DNA from: JBHIBC01 sp046758905
GTDB lineage: Bacteria > Acidobacteriota > Polarisedimenticolia > Gp22-AA2
Assembly (NCBI GenBank): GCA_046758905.1
Contig: JBHIBC010000001.1
Coordinates: 45,178 to 109,177 of the forward strand
Length of the DNA: 64,000 nt
Reading direction: 5' to 3'
This document shows positions 8,584 to 17,597 of the stretch, piece by piece; within the stretch, counting starts at the first letter, position 1; every line of letters begins with the position of its first letter. Both the position numbers and the translations under genes were made by a program. The notes under the pieces are model-generated. The model made no database searches and was not told where the DNA came from. It saw only the letters and a list, made by a program, of their open reading frames with translations.

Positions 8584-9519
8584 ATGGTCCTGTTCAACTA
8601 TTCGACCCGCGAGCTCACCGCCAAGATCGTCTATTACGGGCCGGGGCTCTGCGGCAAGACGACCAATCTCCAGTACATCTACGATTCCCTCCCGGACACG
8701 GTCAAGAAGGGCAAGATGCTCTCGCTCGCGACCAAGGCGGACCGCACCCTGTTCTTCGATTTCCTCCCGATCGACCTCGGCACCATCCGCGGCATGAAGA
8801 CGCGCGTGCAGCTGTACACGGTCCCCGGCCAGGTGTTCTACAACTCCACCCGCAAGCTGGTCCTCAAGGGCGCGGACGGCATCGTGTTCGTGGCCGACTC
8901 GCAGTCCAAGATGCTGGAGGCGAACGGCGAGAGCTACAAGAACCTGGAGGACAACCTGCGGGAGATGGGGCTCAAGCTCGACGAGATCCCGCTGGTCATG
9001 CAGTTCAACAAGCGGGATCTGCCGAACCTCTCCTCGATCGAGGAGATGAACACGCGGATCAACCGGCACAACGCCCCTTTCTACGAGGCGGTCGCGACCA
9101 CCGGGATCGGAGTGGAGGACACGCTCAAGGCGATCACCAAGCTGGTGCTCAATAACCTGGCCGCCAAGTACAGGCTGGAGGGGGTGGCCCCGGCTGCGGA
9201 GGCCGCCCGCAGGGCCGTCCGCGCCCGGCGCCGGCTCCCCCTGCCGGCAGGCCGGAGGCGGCGCCGAGCCCCGCCGCTGGACCGCCGCCGGCGCCGGCCG
9301 CGGAAGCGGCGCAGGAGGACATCGCGCTCGACGCGCTGGAGATCGGAGCGTCGGCCGAGCCCGCCCGCCCGCCGGCCGCCGCGCCGCCCGCGGCGGCTGC
9401 CTCGCCCGGGCCGGTGCCGCTCGCGGCGGCGGCGGGGCCCGGGGAGGCGAGTCTGGCCCTCGGGGAGGAGATCGCGCGGGAGGGGTTGGACGAGGCTCCC
9501 GAGGGCACCGTGGACCTAG
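8584..9519 (+). CDS. MglA-like Ras-family GTPase; frame goes wrong after about residue 200
   Basis: Residues 1-198 are a complete small GTPase of the bacterial MglA type. The P-loop is GPGLCGKTTN (20-29), then an MglA-typical TVPGQVFYNSTRKLVLKG switch-2 region near 80-97, and NKRD near 139. MglA controls cell polarity and gliding or pilus reversal in Myxococcus, and homologues occur in many non-motile lineages. After about 9187 this frame becomes an improbable run of Arg and Pro to a stop at 9519, whereas a different frame gives a sensible Ala/Pro-rich linker and an acidic tail ending at 9878 (see the next entry). I infer a one-base indel between about 9190 and 9241, perhaps at the C5 run at 9237-9241. 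The GTPase domain itself is sound. No MglB partner is adjacent. Confidence 0.82.
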   Translation: MVLFNYSTRELTAKIVYYGPGLCGKTTNLQYIYDSLPDTVKKGKMLSLATKADRTLFFDFLPIDLGTIRGMKTRVQLYTVPGQVFYNSTRKLVLKGADGIVFVADSQSKMLEANGESYKNLEDNLREMGLKLDEIPLVMQFNKRDLPNLSSIEEMNTRINRHNAPFYEAVATTGIGVEDTLKAITKLVLNNLAAKYRLEGVAPAAEAARRAVRARRRLPLPAGRRRRRAPPLDRRRRRPRKRRRRTSRSTRWRSERRPSPPARRPPRRPRRLPRPGRCRSRRRRGPGRRVWPSGRRSRGRGWTRLPRAPWT

Positions 9520-9878
9520 GAGAGGACCTCCTCCAGGAGCTGGAGGAGGAGCCGGTCGCCGCGGGCATGCAGGCCGGGCCTCGGCCCCCCGGCCCGGCCG
9601 CCGCGCCCGCGCCGGGGGACGCGCCCGGCCCGCGCGCCGTGCGCCGTCCCGCGCCCGTCGAGGAGCAGCCGATCGACCTCGATGAGCCGATCGACCTCGA
9701 CGGGGACGGGTGGGACGCCGCGTCTCCCGCGGCGGGGGAGCCACGGGAGCCCGCCGTGATCGACATCGGGCCCGTCTCCCCCGGCCGGGACGGCGTGATC
9801 GAGGTCCCCGTGAGCGCCACGGTGGAAGGCCGCCCCGTCCGCCTCACGCTGCGCGTGAGCGTCCGCGTCGCCCGGTGA
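9183..9878 (+). pseudogene. displaced C-terminal extension of the MglA-like protein
   Basis: This frame, shifted relative to the GTPase, has no good start of its own near the junction but reads as normal protein to a TGA at 9876-9878. It gives an Ala/Pro linker, then EDIALDALEIGASAEPARPP, an acidic stretch with ELEEEP, a repeat-like PIDLDEPIDLDGDG and an end rich in beta-strand residues (GVIEVPVSATVEGRPVRLTL). It most likely forms one protein of about 430 residues with the GTPase before it. An ATG at 9414 could start a separate 154-residue protein, but that would cut the linker. Either an assembly error, a true mutation or recoding would explain the break; sequence alone cannot decide. Confidence 0.55.
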
Positions 9879-9891
9879 AGCCGGTCCCGGG

Positions 9892-10731
9892 ATGCCCGAT
9901 GGGAGAACGACGCCGGCGGCGCCGCTGAACCGACCGGGCCCCGATCCCGCCGAGGTCCTGCGCGGCGCCCCGGAGCAGCGCGAGATGGCGCTGATCCTCG
10001 GGCTGGCCTTCTTCCTGAACCTGTTCGGCGGGTCGCTCCTGCAGCTCCTCCACTTCCGCTGGGGGCTCTTCCTCAGCCAGATGCTGTTCATCGCCGCGCC
10101 GGCGCTGGCCGCGATCCGGTGGTTCTACCTGGACCGCGGGCGGATCCTTCCCTTCGGCCCCGTCGCGGTGCGGACGCTGGTCCCGGCGCTTCTCGGCGCC
10201 GCGGGCCTATACCACCTCCTGACTCTCCTCCTGGCGGCGCAGCAGAGGCTCCTCCCGGGCCCGCCGCCCCTCCGGCCGGCCCTGGAGGAGCTGTTGACCT
10301 ATCGCGGTCCGGCCGAGTTCGTCGTCGTCCTGTTCCTGGCGGGAGCGGTGGTCCCCGTCTGCGAGGAGATCCTCTTTCGCGGGTTCGTGCAGGCCGGCTT
10401 CGTGCGCGCCCTGGAGAGCGCGCCCAAGGGGATCGCCGCGACCGCATTGGCGTTCGCGGTGTTCCACCTCGATCCCTGGCGGTTCGCGCCGACGCTGGTG
10501 CTGGGGATCTTCCTCGGGGTGCTGGCGCATCGCAGCCGCGACCTGGTCCCCGCCATCCTCGCCCACTCGACCAACAACGTTCTGGCGATCGGCGCGGGCG
10601 CCCTGGGGCCGGCGAGCGCCGAATGGCGAGCGGCGCCATGGTCCCTGGGGGGGGCGCTCCTCCTCCTGGCCGTGGCCAGCTTCCTCCTCGGCCGCCGCCC
10701 TGCCTGTCGGCGCCGCGGGCGCGTGCTATAA
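9892..10731 (+). CDS. CPBP-family intramembrane metalloprotease (CAAX protease-like)
   Basis: Integral membrane protein of 279 residues with about eight hydrophobic segments from residue 32 on. The three CPBP/Abi motifs are present: EEILFRGFVQAGF near 163, FHLDPWRF near 190 and the C-terminal HSTNN near 225, giving the Glu-Glu, His and His/Asn active-site set of glutamate-type intramembrane proteases. Bacterial members process bacteriocins, modify peptides or have no known substrate. The gene starts 13 bases after the MglA tail and is probably in the same transcript. Its TAA stop lies inside the -10 box (TATAAT) of the next gene. The substrate is unknown. Confidence 0.88.
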   Translation: MPDGRTTPAAPLNRPGPDPAEVLRGAPEQREMALILGLAFFLNLFGGSLLQLLHFRWGLFLSQMLFIAAPALAAIRWFYLDRGRILPFGPVAVRTLVPALLGAAGLYHLLTLLLAAQQRLLPGPPPLRPALEELLTYRGPAEFVVVLFLAGAVVPVCEEILFRGFVQAGFVRALESAPKGIAATALAFAVFHLDPWRFAPTLVLGIFLGVLAHRSRDLVPAILAHSTNNVLAIGAGALGPASAEWRAAPWSLGGALLLLAVASFLLGRRPACRRRGRVL

Positions 10732-10732
10732 T
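10724..10732 (+). promoter_or_regulatory. extended -10 promoter of the secreted-protein gene
   Basis: TGC then a perfect TATAAT at 10727-10732. CTGTCG at 10704-10709 is a poor -35 at 17 bases. The TAA stop of the CPBP gene is part of the -10 box. The expected leader is about 33 bases. Confidence 0.7.
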
Positions 10733-10771
10733 CCCGCGCCGCCGCTGAATCTCATAGGAGAGCAGGGAGCC

Positions 10772-11896
10772 ATGAAATGCCCGTCCGTCACCGTCGCCCT
10801 CGGGGCCGCGCTCTGCCTGGCCTCGCCGCCGGCGCTGTCGCAGTCGCCGATCCGGTTCAGCTCGTACTCGTCCTACAGCGCCAAGTTCGACCTCGCTTCC
10901 AAGAAGTTCTCCCTGATCACCAGCGTGGTGGTCTACAACATCAGCGGACAGACGTTCAGCGACGTCCGTTTCAAGCAGACCTATCCCGAGGGCGTCACCG
11001 TCAAGGAGACGTACCAGCGCGACGTGGGCACCGAGGCGACCGGAGAGCAGCGCTCGGAGAGGCGGGTGGAGGACAACGTCTTCTACGCGAGCCTCGACAA
11101 GTTCCGCAACCGTCAGTACGTCGTGATCTTCAACGAGCTGGAGCTGGCGCGCCGGCTGGACGAGATCACCTTCCCGGGGATCGAGATCAGCTACCTCGAC
11201 GGGCAGGGGGAGCGCCGCATCGAGCAGCTCGCCGACAACACCTACGACCTGTTCATCTACTCGAACGTGGTCGGGGGGCTGACGCGGTTCCTCAAGAAGT
11301 ACAACCGGATCACGTTCGATTTCACCAAGGCCGTGCCGGACCGGACGGAGTGGGAGTTCGCCCCGATCGTGGCGAGCGCGCGCGGGCGCTTCCCGACCGG
11401 GATCATCGGCACCTTTCCCGGTGAGGACCGCTACAACGGCTACTTCCGCATCCGCAGCGGGCCTCCCGGCGACAACGTCCAGATCCTGGTCGTCTACCGC
11501 GACGAGGACGGCAAGACCAAGATCTCGGACAGCGAGCGGCTGCTGTCCGAGGTGCGCGACTACCTCAAGTGGTGCGGCGAGTTCGAGACCGTCGAGGAGG
11601 GGCTGAAGGTCTCGAGAGGCAAGTGGAAGAAATACAAGGACGCCTGGTCGATCGAGGGACGCTGGCGCGACACGATCAAGGATCGTCTCGGCGAGGGCGT
11701 CCTGAAGGCGAAGGTGTTCCACGGCCCGCGCGAGGACGTGGAGTACATCGTGCTGGCGCTGGCGCACGGCCGCGGCCTGGGCCCGGAGTCGAGCGCCACG
11801 CCCAATCCCGGGAAGGAGGCGGAGCTCTCGGCCGAGCTCGACGCGCTCCTCGAGACCTTCAGGTCGTACATCGTGCGGCTGTCTCACGAACGCTGA
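10772..11896 (+). CDS. secreted hypothetical protein
   Basis: Not recognised. The 374-residue product begins with a short Sec signal peptide (MKCPSVTVALGAALCLASPPALSQ, cleavage expected after ALS), so it should be periplasmic or exported. The mature part is rich in beta-strand patterns with many Tyr and Phe. SAKFDLASKKFSLITSVVV and NISGQTFSDVRFKQTYPEG at the N-terminus look like a beta-sandwich of the kind that describes a conserved secreted domain. The C-terminal third (from about 255) is mixed helix and strand. It has its own promoter and precedes glnA, which has a separate promoter. No enzyme motif is seen and I assign no function. Confidence 0.85.
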   Translation: MKCPSVTVALGAALCLASPPALSQSPIRFSSYSSYSAKFDLASKKFSLITSVVVYNISGQTFSDVRFKQTYPEGVTVKETYQRDVGTEATGEQRSERRVEDNVFYASLDKFRNRQYVVIFNELELARRLDEITFPGIEISYLDGQGERRIEQLADNTYDLFIYSNVVGGLTRFLKKYNRITFDFTKAVPDRTEWEFAPIVASARGRFPTGIIGTFPGEDRYNGYFRIRSGPPGDNVQILVVYRDEDGKTKISDSERLLSEVRDYLKWCGEFETVEEGLKVSRGKWKKYKDAWSIEGRWRDTIKDRLGEGVLKAKVFHGPREDVEYIVLALAHGRGLGPESSATPNPGKEAELSAELDALLETFRSYIVRLSHER

Positions 11897-11951
11897 GATC
11901 GCGCCGCCGGCGGCCCGGACGCCCCCTCCGCCGGTCGGCGCGGCGTCCGCG

Positions 11952-11979
11952 TTGACGCCGGGCGGCGCCGTGCTATAAT
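11952..11979 (+). promoter_or_regulatory. sigma-70-type promoter of glnA
   Basis: TTGACG at 11952-11957, 16 bases, TGC and a perfect TATAAT at 11974-11979. The expected leader is about 48 bases. No sigma-54 type GG-N10-GC element was noticed, so expression may be constitutive with control exerted through adenylylation. Confidence 0.8.
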
Positions 11980-12033
11980 GCGCGCCCACTTCGGCGCGCA
12001 ACCCACACCCCCTTGTCGGAGCGACGGGATCTC

Positions 12034-13449
12034 ATGAAAAAGCCAGCGGACGCGTTGAGAATGGTCAAGGACCACGACATCCGGATCGTCGACCTGCGGT
12101 TCATGGACCTGCCCGGACTATGGCAGCACTTCTCGGTGCCGGCCCACGAGCTGAGCGAGACCTCGCTCGAGGATGGGTTCAACTTCGACGGTTCGAGCAT
12201 CCGCGGTTTCCAGGCGATCAACGAGAGCGATATGACGGTCATCCCGGATCCGGAGACCGCGTTCGTCGATCCGTTCACCGAGATCCCGACGCTGGCGATC
12301 ATCTGCAACGTGGTCGACCCGATCACCAAGGAGCGCTACGGGCGGGACCCCCGGGGGATCGCGCAGCGGGCCGAGAACTACCTGAAGTTCGCCCGGATCG
12401 CCGACCGGGCGCACTTCGGGGCGGAGGCCGAGTTCTTCATCTTCGACGACGTCCGGTTCGACCAGAACACCCACTGCGGCTACTACTTCGTCGACTCGGT
12501 CGAGGGCCAGTGGAACTCGGGGAAGGACGAGCGCCCCAACCTGGCGTACAAGCCGCGGCACAAGGAGGGCTACTTCCCGGTGCCGCCGCACGATCATTTC
12601 CAGGACCTGAGGTCGGAGATGGTCCTCAACCTCGAGCGCTGCGGCGTGATGGTCGAGGCCCACCATCACGAGGTGGCGTCGGGCGGCCAGGCGGAGATCG
12701 ACGTCCGCTACGACACCCTGACGCGCGCGGCCGACAACGTTGTGGTCTACAAGTACGTGGTCAAGAACACCGCCCGGGCGCGCGGCCGGACCGTGACCTT
12801 CATGCCCAAGCCGCTGTTCGGAGACAACGGGACGGGGATGCACTGCCACCAGAGCATCTGGAAGGACGGGCGGAACCTTTTCGCGGGGGACGGATACGGC
12901 GGGCTGTCGGAGACGGGCCTGCATTACATCGGCGGGCTCCTGAGGCACTCCCCGGCGCTCGCGGCGCTCATCGCTCCGACCACCAACTCCTACAAGCGGC
13001 TGACGCCGGGGTTCGAGGCGCCGGTCAACCTGGCCTATTCGCGCCGGAACCGGTCCGCCGCGATCCGCATCCCGATGGTCTCCGCCGGCCCGGAGGCGGT
13101 GCGGCTCGAGTACCGTCCTCCCGATCCGTCGTGCAACCCGTACGTGGCGTTCGCCGCGATGCTCATGGCGGGCCTCGACGGCATCGAGAACAAGATCGAC
13201 CCGGGCAGGCCGCTCGACAAGGACATCTACGGGCTGGGGCCGGAGGAGCTGAAGGACGTGCCGTCCCTGCCCGCCTCGCTAGAGGACGCCCTCGGGCAGC
13301 TCGAGCGGGACCACGAGTTCCTCCTGAAGGGTGATGTCTTCACCGAGGACAACATCCGCCTCTGGATCACCTACAAGCGCGAGCGCGAGGTCGACCCCAT
13401 GCGCCTGCGGCCCCACCCGTTCGAGTTCGCGCTCTATTTCGACATCTGA
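12034..13449 (+). CDS. glnA: glutamine synthetase, type I
   Basis: Makes glutamine from glutamate, ammonia and ATP. The 471-residue length is that of dodecameric GSI-beta. Motifs include FDGSSIRGF near 50, the EAEFFIF metal ligands near 130, the ATP-loop KPLFGDNGTGMHCHQS near 257 and NRSAAIRIP near 342. Tyr399 in DKDIYGL is the adenylylation site, and the modifying enzyme GlnE is encoded immediately downstream, so activity is almost certainly controlled by adenylylation. The open frame reaches a TTG at 12013, but the ATG at 12034 gives the normal N-terminus. The gap to glnE is 54 bases and they probably share a transcript. No PII gene is in the window. Confidence 0.96.
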   Translation: MKKPADALRMVKDHDIRIVDLRFMDLPGLWQHFSVPAHELSETSLEDGFNFDGSSIRGFQAINESDMTVIPDPETAFVDPFTEIPTLAIICNVVDPITKERYGRDPRGIAQRAENYLKFARIADRAHFGAEAEFFIFDDVRFDQNTHCGYYFVDSVEGQWNSGKDERPNLAYKPRHKEGYFPVPPHDHFQDLRSEMVLNLERCGVMVEAHHHEVASGGQAEIDVRYDTLTRAADNVVVYKYVVKNTARARGRTVTFMPKPLFGDNGTGMHCHQSIWKDGRNLFAGDGYGGLSETGLHYIGGLLRHSPALAALIAPTTNSYKRLTPGFEAPVNLAYSRRNRSAAIRIPMVSAGPEAVRLEYRPPDPSCNPYVAFAAMLMAGLDGIENKIDPGRPLDKDIYGLGPEELKDVPSLPASLEDALGQLERDHEFLLKGDVFTEDNIRLWITYKREREVDPMRLRPHPFEFALYFDI

Positions 13450-13503
13450 TCCGGGGACGCGAAGCCCGCTGCACGATCGCCCGGCCCGGAGGGAAGGCCC
13501 CCG

Positions 13504-16491
13504 ATGAACCTGCCCGAGGTGCGCGCCGCCCTGTCCGCGCTCCTGCCCGATGACCTGGGGGCGCGTTTCGCCGGGCAGGTCGAGCGGCTGCCGGACCCGG
13601 GGGGGGCCCTCCAGAGCCTGCGCTCCTTCATCGGCGCCCACGGCGGCCCGCCCGATCGGGGCGTGCTGCACGATTTCCTCACCCTGGCGGGCTTCAGCCC
13701 TTACCTGGGCGGCCTGCTGGTCCGGCATCCCGGCTTCCTGGACGTCCTCGCCTCCGGCGGCCCGAGCCGGGGCCCCCGCACGCGCGAGGATCTCGAGGAG
13801 GATCTGGCGCGCTTCCAGCTGCTGAACGCCGACCTCGGCGCCTCGAACGTCCTGCGGCGCTTCAAGCAGCGCGAGTATCTGAGGATCGCCTTGGCCGACG
13901 CGCTCGGGACGGCGGACCTGTCGGCGATCACCCGGGCGCTGTCGCTGCTCGCCGATGTCCTGCTGGAGAAAGCCATCCGGCTGGCGCGGGTGCCTCTGGA
14001 GGCGCGCTACGGCCGCCCGACGAGCCGCGACCACCGCGGTCGCCTGGAGGAGGACGTCTTCGTGGTGATCGGCCTGGGAAAGCTGGGGGGCGAGGAGCTC
14101 AACTACAGCAGCGACATCGACCTCATCTACCTGTTCTCGCGCGACGGGGAGACCACCGGAGCGGGGGGAGCCGGCGGAGGAAGCATCACCAACCGGGAGT
14201 TCTTCACGCGGCTGGCGACCGGGGTCACGCGGCTCATCGCGGGCGGGGGTCCGGAGGGCCAGGCGTTCCGGGTGGACCTGGGGTTGCGGCCGGGAGGGAG
14301 GGACGGCGACCTGGTGACGACGCTGCAGGCTGCGGTCTCCTATTACCGCAGCTGGGCCGAGCCGTGGGAGCTGCAGGCTCTGGTCAAGGCCCGCCCGGTG
14401 GCCGGGGATCTGACCCTCGGCCGGCGGTTCATCTCAGGGATCGGGCCTCTGGTCTACGTCGCCGAGCCCGATCCATACAGGACGCTGGAGATCGCGGCGA
14501 TGAAGGACCGCATCGATGCCCGGCTGAGCGCGGAGGGGCGGTCCGAGACCGACGTGAAGCTCGGCCGCGGGGGGATCCGCGAGCTGGAGTTCGCGGTCCA
14601 GGCGCTGCAGCTGCGGCATGGCGGTCACGATCCCTGGCTGCGCCAGGGCAATACCCTCCTGGCGCTTCACCGGCTCGCCGAAAAGGGGTTCCTCGGGCTC
14701 GAGGACTACTCGCGCCTGTGTCAGGCCTATGTGTTCCTTAGGAACCTGGAGCACCGCCTGCAGCTCGGGCGGAACCGGCAGACCTCGGGCCTGCCGGCGG
14801 CTCCCCGCGACCTCGAGATCCTGGCCCGGCGGATGGGGTTTCGGGACGCGCCGCCCGGGTCCGGCCTGGCCGCGGGGCGCCTGGCGCTGGCGCTCGAGAC
14901 CCACAGGACCGCAGTGCGAGGCTTTTACGATTCGGTGTTCGGGCAGGCGGCGCAGCCCGAGATCGGCGAGGCGTCGCCCCACCCTTGGATCGATCGGCTG
15001 GACGAGGCGGGGCTCAAGAAGCAGCTGCGCCGGGCCGGCCTGGACGACCCGGAGACCGTGATCCGTCCGGTGCAGATGATCCGCAGGCGACTGCAGCCCG
15101 CCGCCTCCCCCGCGATCCGGCGGGCCCTGCGCAAGACCGGGATGCTCCTGCTCCGGGCGGCGGCGCGCACCCACAACCCCCGTCGTTCGCTGACCAACCT
15201 CGAGAGGCTCATCGCCTCTCTCGCCGCCGACCCGGACGGCCTGCTGGCCTTCCTGTCGCGGCGGGAGATCCTGGGCCCGACGGTCCGGCTCCTGGGCCGG
15301 AGCGATCTGCTCGCGTCCCTGCTCATTCGCAGGCCGGGGATCCTCCGGAGCCTCGAGGATCGCGCCAGCGTGCTCCGGAGCCCCGGAGCGGACGAGTACC
15401 GCGAGCGGATGCTGGGCGCGGTGCACGACCCCGAGGGCGGAGCGCGCGGCCGCGCCGCCCGCCTGCGCCGCCGGCACCAGGACGCGCTCGCCCTGATCGC
15501 CCTGCGCGACACCAACCGTCAGGCCACGCTCCGGGAGGTCCTGAAGTGCCTCTCGAACCTCGCCGACGCGACGCTGCAGGCGGTGGTGCTGCTGGAGGCG
15601 GAGGCCATGCGGGGTGGCGCCCACCAGGGGCCGGCCGGGCTCAAGCTGGCTGTGCTCGGGCTGGGGCGTCTCGGCTACCGCGAGATGGACTACGGGTCGG
15701 ACCTCGACCTGATCTTCGTGCGGGACGAAGGGGGAGCGGAGGCCGCCGGGGCTCGCTCCGCCGCCCATCGGTGGGCCGAGGGGATCGTCCGAACGCTGTC
15801 CACGCTGAGCCAGGACGGCCAGCTGTATCAAGTGGACCTGCGGCTCCGCCCGTCCGGATCGGAGGGCGAGCTGGTGAGCAGCGTGGAGGGACTGCGGGAG
15901 TACTTCCGGGAATCGGCCGAGGTGTGGGAGTTGCAGTCGTTCCTCAAGGCCAGGCCGGTCGGGGGCGACCCCGAGCTGGGCGCGCGCGCCGTGGCCGAGG
16001 TCCACTCCGTCATCCTGGAGCGCGGCCGTCGGCTCGGCCCGGCCGGGTTGGCGGCGGCGGTGGAGTCGATGCGCGAGCGGCTGATCCGGGAGCCCGCGCG
16101 GAAGGACGGCGTGAAGATCGGGGAGGGGGGACTGCTGGACATCCACTTCGTCATCGATTACCTCCGGCTGCGACACTCGGTGAGCGACCCTGACGACAAG
16201 GACACGCTGAGGCTGCTGAGCCACCTCGGCCGTCTCGGCCATCTGGCGGAGGAGCCGATGCGGGTCCTGTACGAGGCGTATCTGTTCCTCCGGGCCCTGG
16301 AGCACGCCATGCGGCTGCTGTACGACCGGCCGCTGGCGCGGCTCCCGGGTGATCCGGTCCGACTGCGCGAGCTGGCCCTCGACCTCGGCATCGGCGAAGG
16401 CCGCAGCCCCGAGCGTGAGCTTCTTGAGGCGTTTCGCGGGCACACCTCCCGGGTTCGCGGGCTGTTCGAGGCGATCCTGCGCGGGCGCTGA
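13504..16491 (+). CDS. glnE: bifunctional glutamine synthetase adenylyltransferase/deadenylase
   Basis: Adds and removes AMP on the regulatory tyrosine of glutamine synthetase in response to PII state. The 995-residue length is standard. Two nucleotidyltransferase domains are visible. The N-terminal deadenylase half has GLGKLGGEELNYSSDIDLIY near residue 189, and the C-terminal adenylylase half has LGLGRLGYREMDYGSDLDLI near 717. Both keep the metal-binding D-x-D pair, so both activities should work. The second-half GlnD-PII-UTase domain follows each. The ATG at 13504 gives a plausible start; an Ala/Leu-rich helical N-terminus follows. Its position next to glnA, with Tyr399 present in the target, supports the assignment. 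Confidence 0.95.
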   Translation: MNLPEVRAALSALLPDDLGARFAGQVERLPDPGGALQSLRSFIGAHGGPPDRGVLHDFLTLAGFSPYLGGLLVRHPGFLDVLASGGPSRGPRTREDLEEDLARFQLLNADLGASNVLRRFKQREYLRIALADALGTADLSAITRALSLLADVLLEKAIRLARVPLEARYGRPTSRDHRGRLEEDVFVVIGLGKLGGEELNYSSDIDLIYLFSRDGETTGAGGAGGGSITNREFFTRLATGVTRLIAGGGPEGQAFRVDLGLRPGGRDGDLVTTLQAAVSYYRSWAEPWELQALVKARPVAGDLTLGRRFISGIGPLVYVAEPDPYRTLEIAAMKDRIDARLSAEGRSETDVKLGRGGIRELEFAVQALQLRHGGHDPWLRQGNTLLALHRLAEKGFLGLEDYSRLCQAYVFLRNLEHRLQLGRNRQTSGLPAAPRDLEILARRMGFRDAPPGSGLAAGRLALALETHRTAVRGFYDSVFGQAAQPEIGEASPHPWIDRLDEAGLKKQLRRAGLDDPETVIRPVQMIRRRLQPAASPAIRRALRKTGMLLLRAAARTHNPRRSLTNLERLIASLAADPDGLLAFLSRREILGPTVRLLGRSDLLASLLIRRPGILRSLEDRASVLRSPGADEYRERMLGAVHDPEGGARGRAARLRRRHQDALALIALRDTNRQATLREVLKCLSNLADATLQAVVLLEAEAMRGGAHQGPAGLKLAVLGLGRLGYREMDYGSDLDLIFVRDEGGAEAAGARSAAHRWAEGIVRTLSTLSQDGQLYQVDLRLRPSGSEGELVSSVEGLREYFRESAEVWELQSFLKARPVGGDPELGARAVAEVHSVILERGRRLGPAGLAAAVESMRERLIREPARKDGVKIGEGGLLDIHFVIDYLRLRHSVSDPDDKDTLRLLSHLGRLGHLAEEPMRVLYEAYLFLRALEHAMRLLYDRPLARLPGDPVRLRELALDLGIGEGRSPERELLEAFRGHTSRVRGLFEAILRGR

Positions 16492-16650
16492 GCGCCCCGC
16501 GCCGCGCACGCGCCCGGTGAAAACCCCCTGAATGATCCTCGGCCCCGGGGTGGGACGGCCCCTCGCCGCGGGCGGTGGAGCGCGCCGCACGGGATCCCGT
16601 CGGGATCGGCTGGAGAGGCCGCGGCCGGGCGATCGCGCGCCGGGCGAGGT

Positions 16651-16680
16651 TTGACATCGTTCGCGACGTTCCATTATCAT
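16651..16680 (+). promoter_or_regulatory. sigma-70-type promoter of the cNMP/FHA gene
   Basis: TTGACA at 16651-16656, 18 bases, TATCAT at 16675-16680. The expected leader is about 43 bases, with AAAGGA before the ATG at 16731. The preceding 160 bases after glnE hold no gene that I can see, only GC-rich sequence with a small GATCCC-GTC-GGGATC inverted repeat. Confidence 0.8.
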
Positions 16681-16730
16681 CGCGACCTGCGCGGCGGGCG
16701 TAAGTGCATCGAGCGCAAAGGAATAGCCCG

Positions 16731-17597
16731 ATGGCGGCCGACCCCTTCAAGGACCTCACGATACACCGCAAGAAGGATGAGACCATATACCGGGAGGGGG
16801 ACCTCGGGAGCGAGATGTACGTGGTGCAGTCCGGGGCGGTGCGCATCTACCGGGAGTATCGCGGGACCATCCAGGAGCTGGCGATCATGGAGAAGGGCGA
16901 TTTCTTCGGGGAGTTCGCCGTCCTCGAGGGCCTGCCGCGCACCGCGAGCGCCGTGGCGCTGGAGGAGAGCGACCTCATCGAGATCAACAGCACCACGTTC
17001 GACAAGATGATCCGCAGCAACATCGAGATCGCGGTGCGCATGCTCCGCAAGCTGAGCAATCGGCTGCAGGAGGCCAATCGGAAGATCGAGCTGCTGTCCC
17101 GCGCCGCCGCCAGCGGGAAGCCGGTCGCCGAAGCGGTCTCCGCCATCGACACCGACCAGCCGGCCGAGGCCCCGCCGCCCGCCCCCGAGGCTCCCCCCTC
17201 GGAAGGTGTCGAGGCGGAGCCCCGGCCGATCGCGGATGTGGACGTGCCCGAGGGGGCGCTGGCCCTGCTGGTGCTCGAGGGGGGAGAGCGGCATTTCCCG
17301 ATCACCGGGGAGACGGCGCTCATCGGGCGCTACGATCCGGTCACCGGGACCCGGCCGGAGATCGATCTGACCCAGGTCGATATCAACCGGTCGGTGTCGA
17401 GGCGTCACGCACGGATCGTGAGTCAGGACGGGCAGTTCCGGATCTCGGAGGAGGTGGGGGCGCTGAACGGCACCTTCGTCAACGGGCAGCGCCTGACGGC
17501 CGGCGAGCCGGTCCCCGTCAAGAGCGGCGATACCGTGGCGCTGGGGATGGTCTCCTTCGTGTTCAAGACGGCCGGGGGCGGCAAGGCGGCGCGATGA
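16731..17597 (+). CDS. cyclic-nucleotide-binding and FHA domain protein
   Basis: Likely cytoplasmic signalling adaptor of 288 residues. Residues 15-125 form a cNMP-binding (Crp-like) domain with EGDLGSEMYVVQSGAVRIY near 20 and the phosphate-cassette-like GDFFGEFAVLEGLPRTASA near 56-74. A helix follows, then a Pro/Glu-rich linker (140-175). Residues 180-285 form a forkhead-associated phosphothreonine-binding domain with LIGRYD, SVSRRHARI and LNGTFVNGQRL. No Crp-type HTH is present, so it is not a classical transcription factor. The ATG at 16731 is preceded by AAAGGA; the frame is open further upstream without support. It overlaps the next small gene by ATGA. The partner kinase and ligand are unknown. 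Confidence 0.88.
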   Translation: MAADPFKDLTIHRKKDETIYREGDLGSEMYVVQSGAVRIYREYRGTIQELAIMEKGDFFGEFAVLEGLPRTASAVALEESDLIEINSTTFDKMIRSNIEIAVRMLRKLSNRLQEANRKIELLSRAAASGKPVAEAVSAIDTDQPAEAPPPAPEAPPSEGVEAEPRPIADVDVPEGALALLVLEGGERHFPITGETALIGRYDPVTGTRPEIDLTQVDINRSVSRRHARIVSQDGQFRISEEVGALNGTFVNGQRLTAGEPVPVKSGDTVALGMVSFVFKTAGGGKAAR

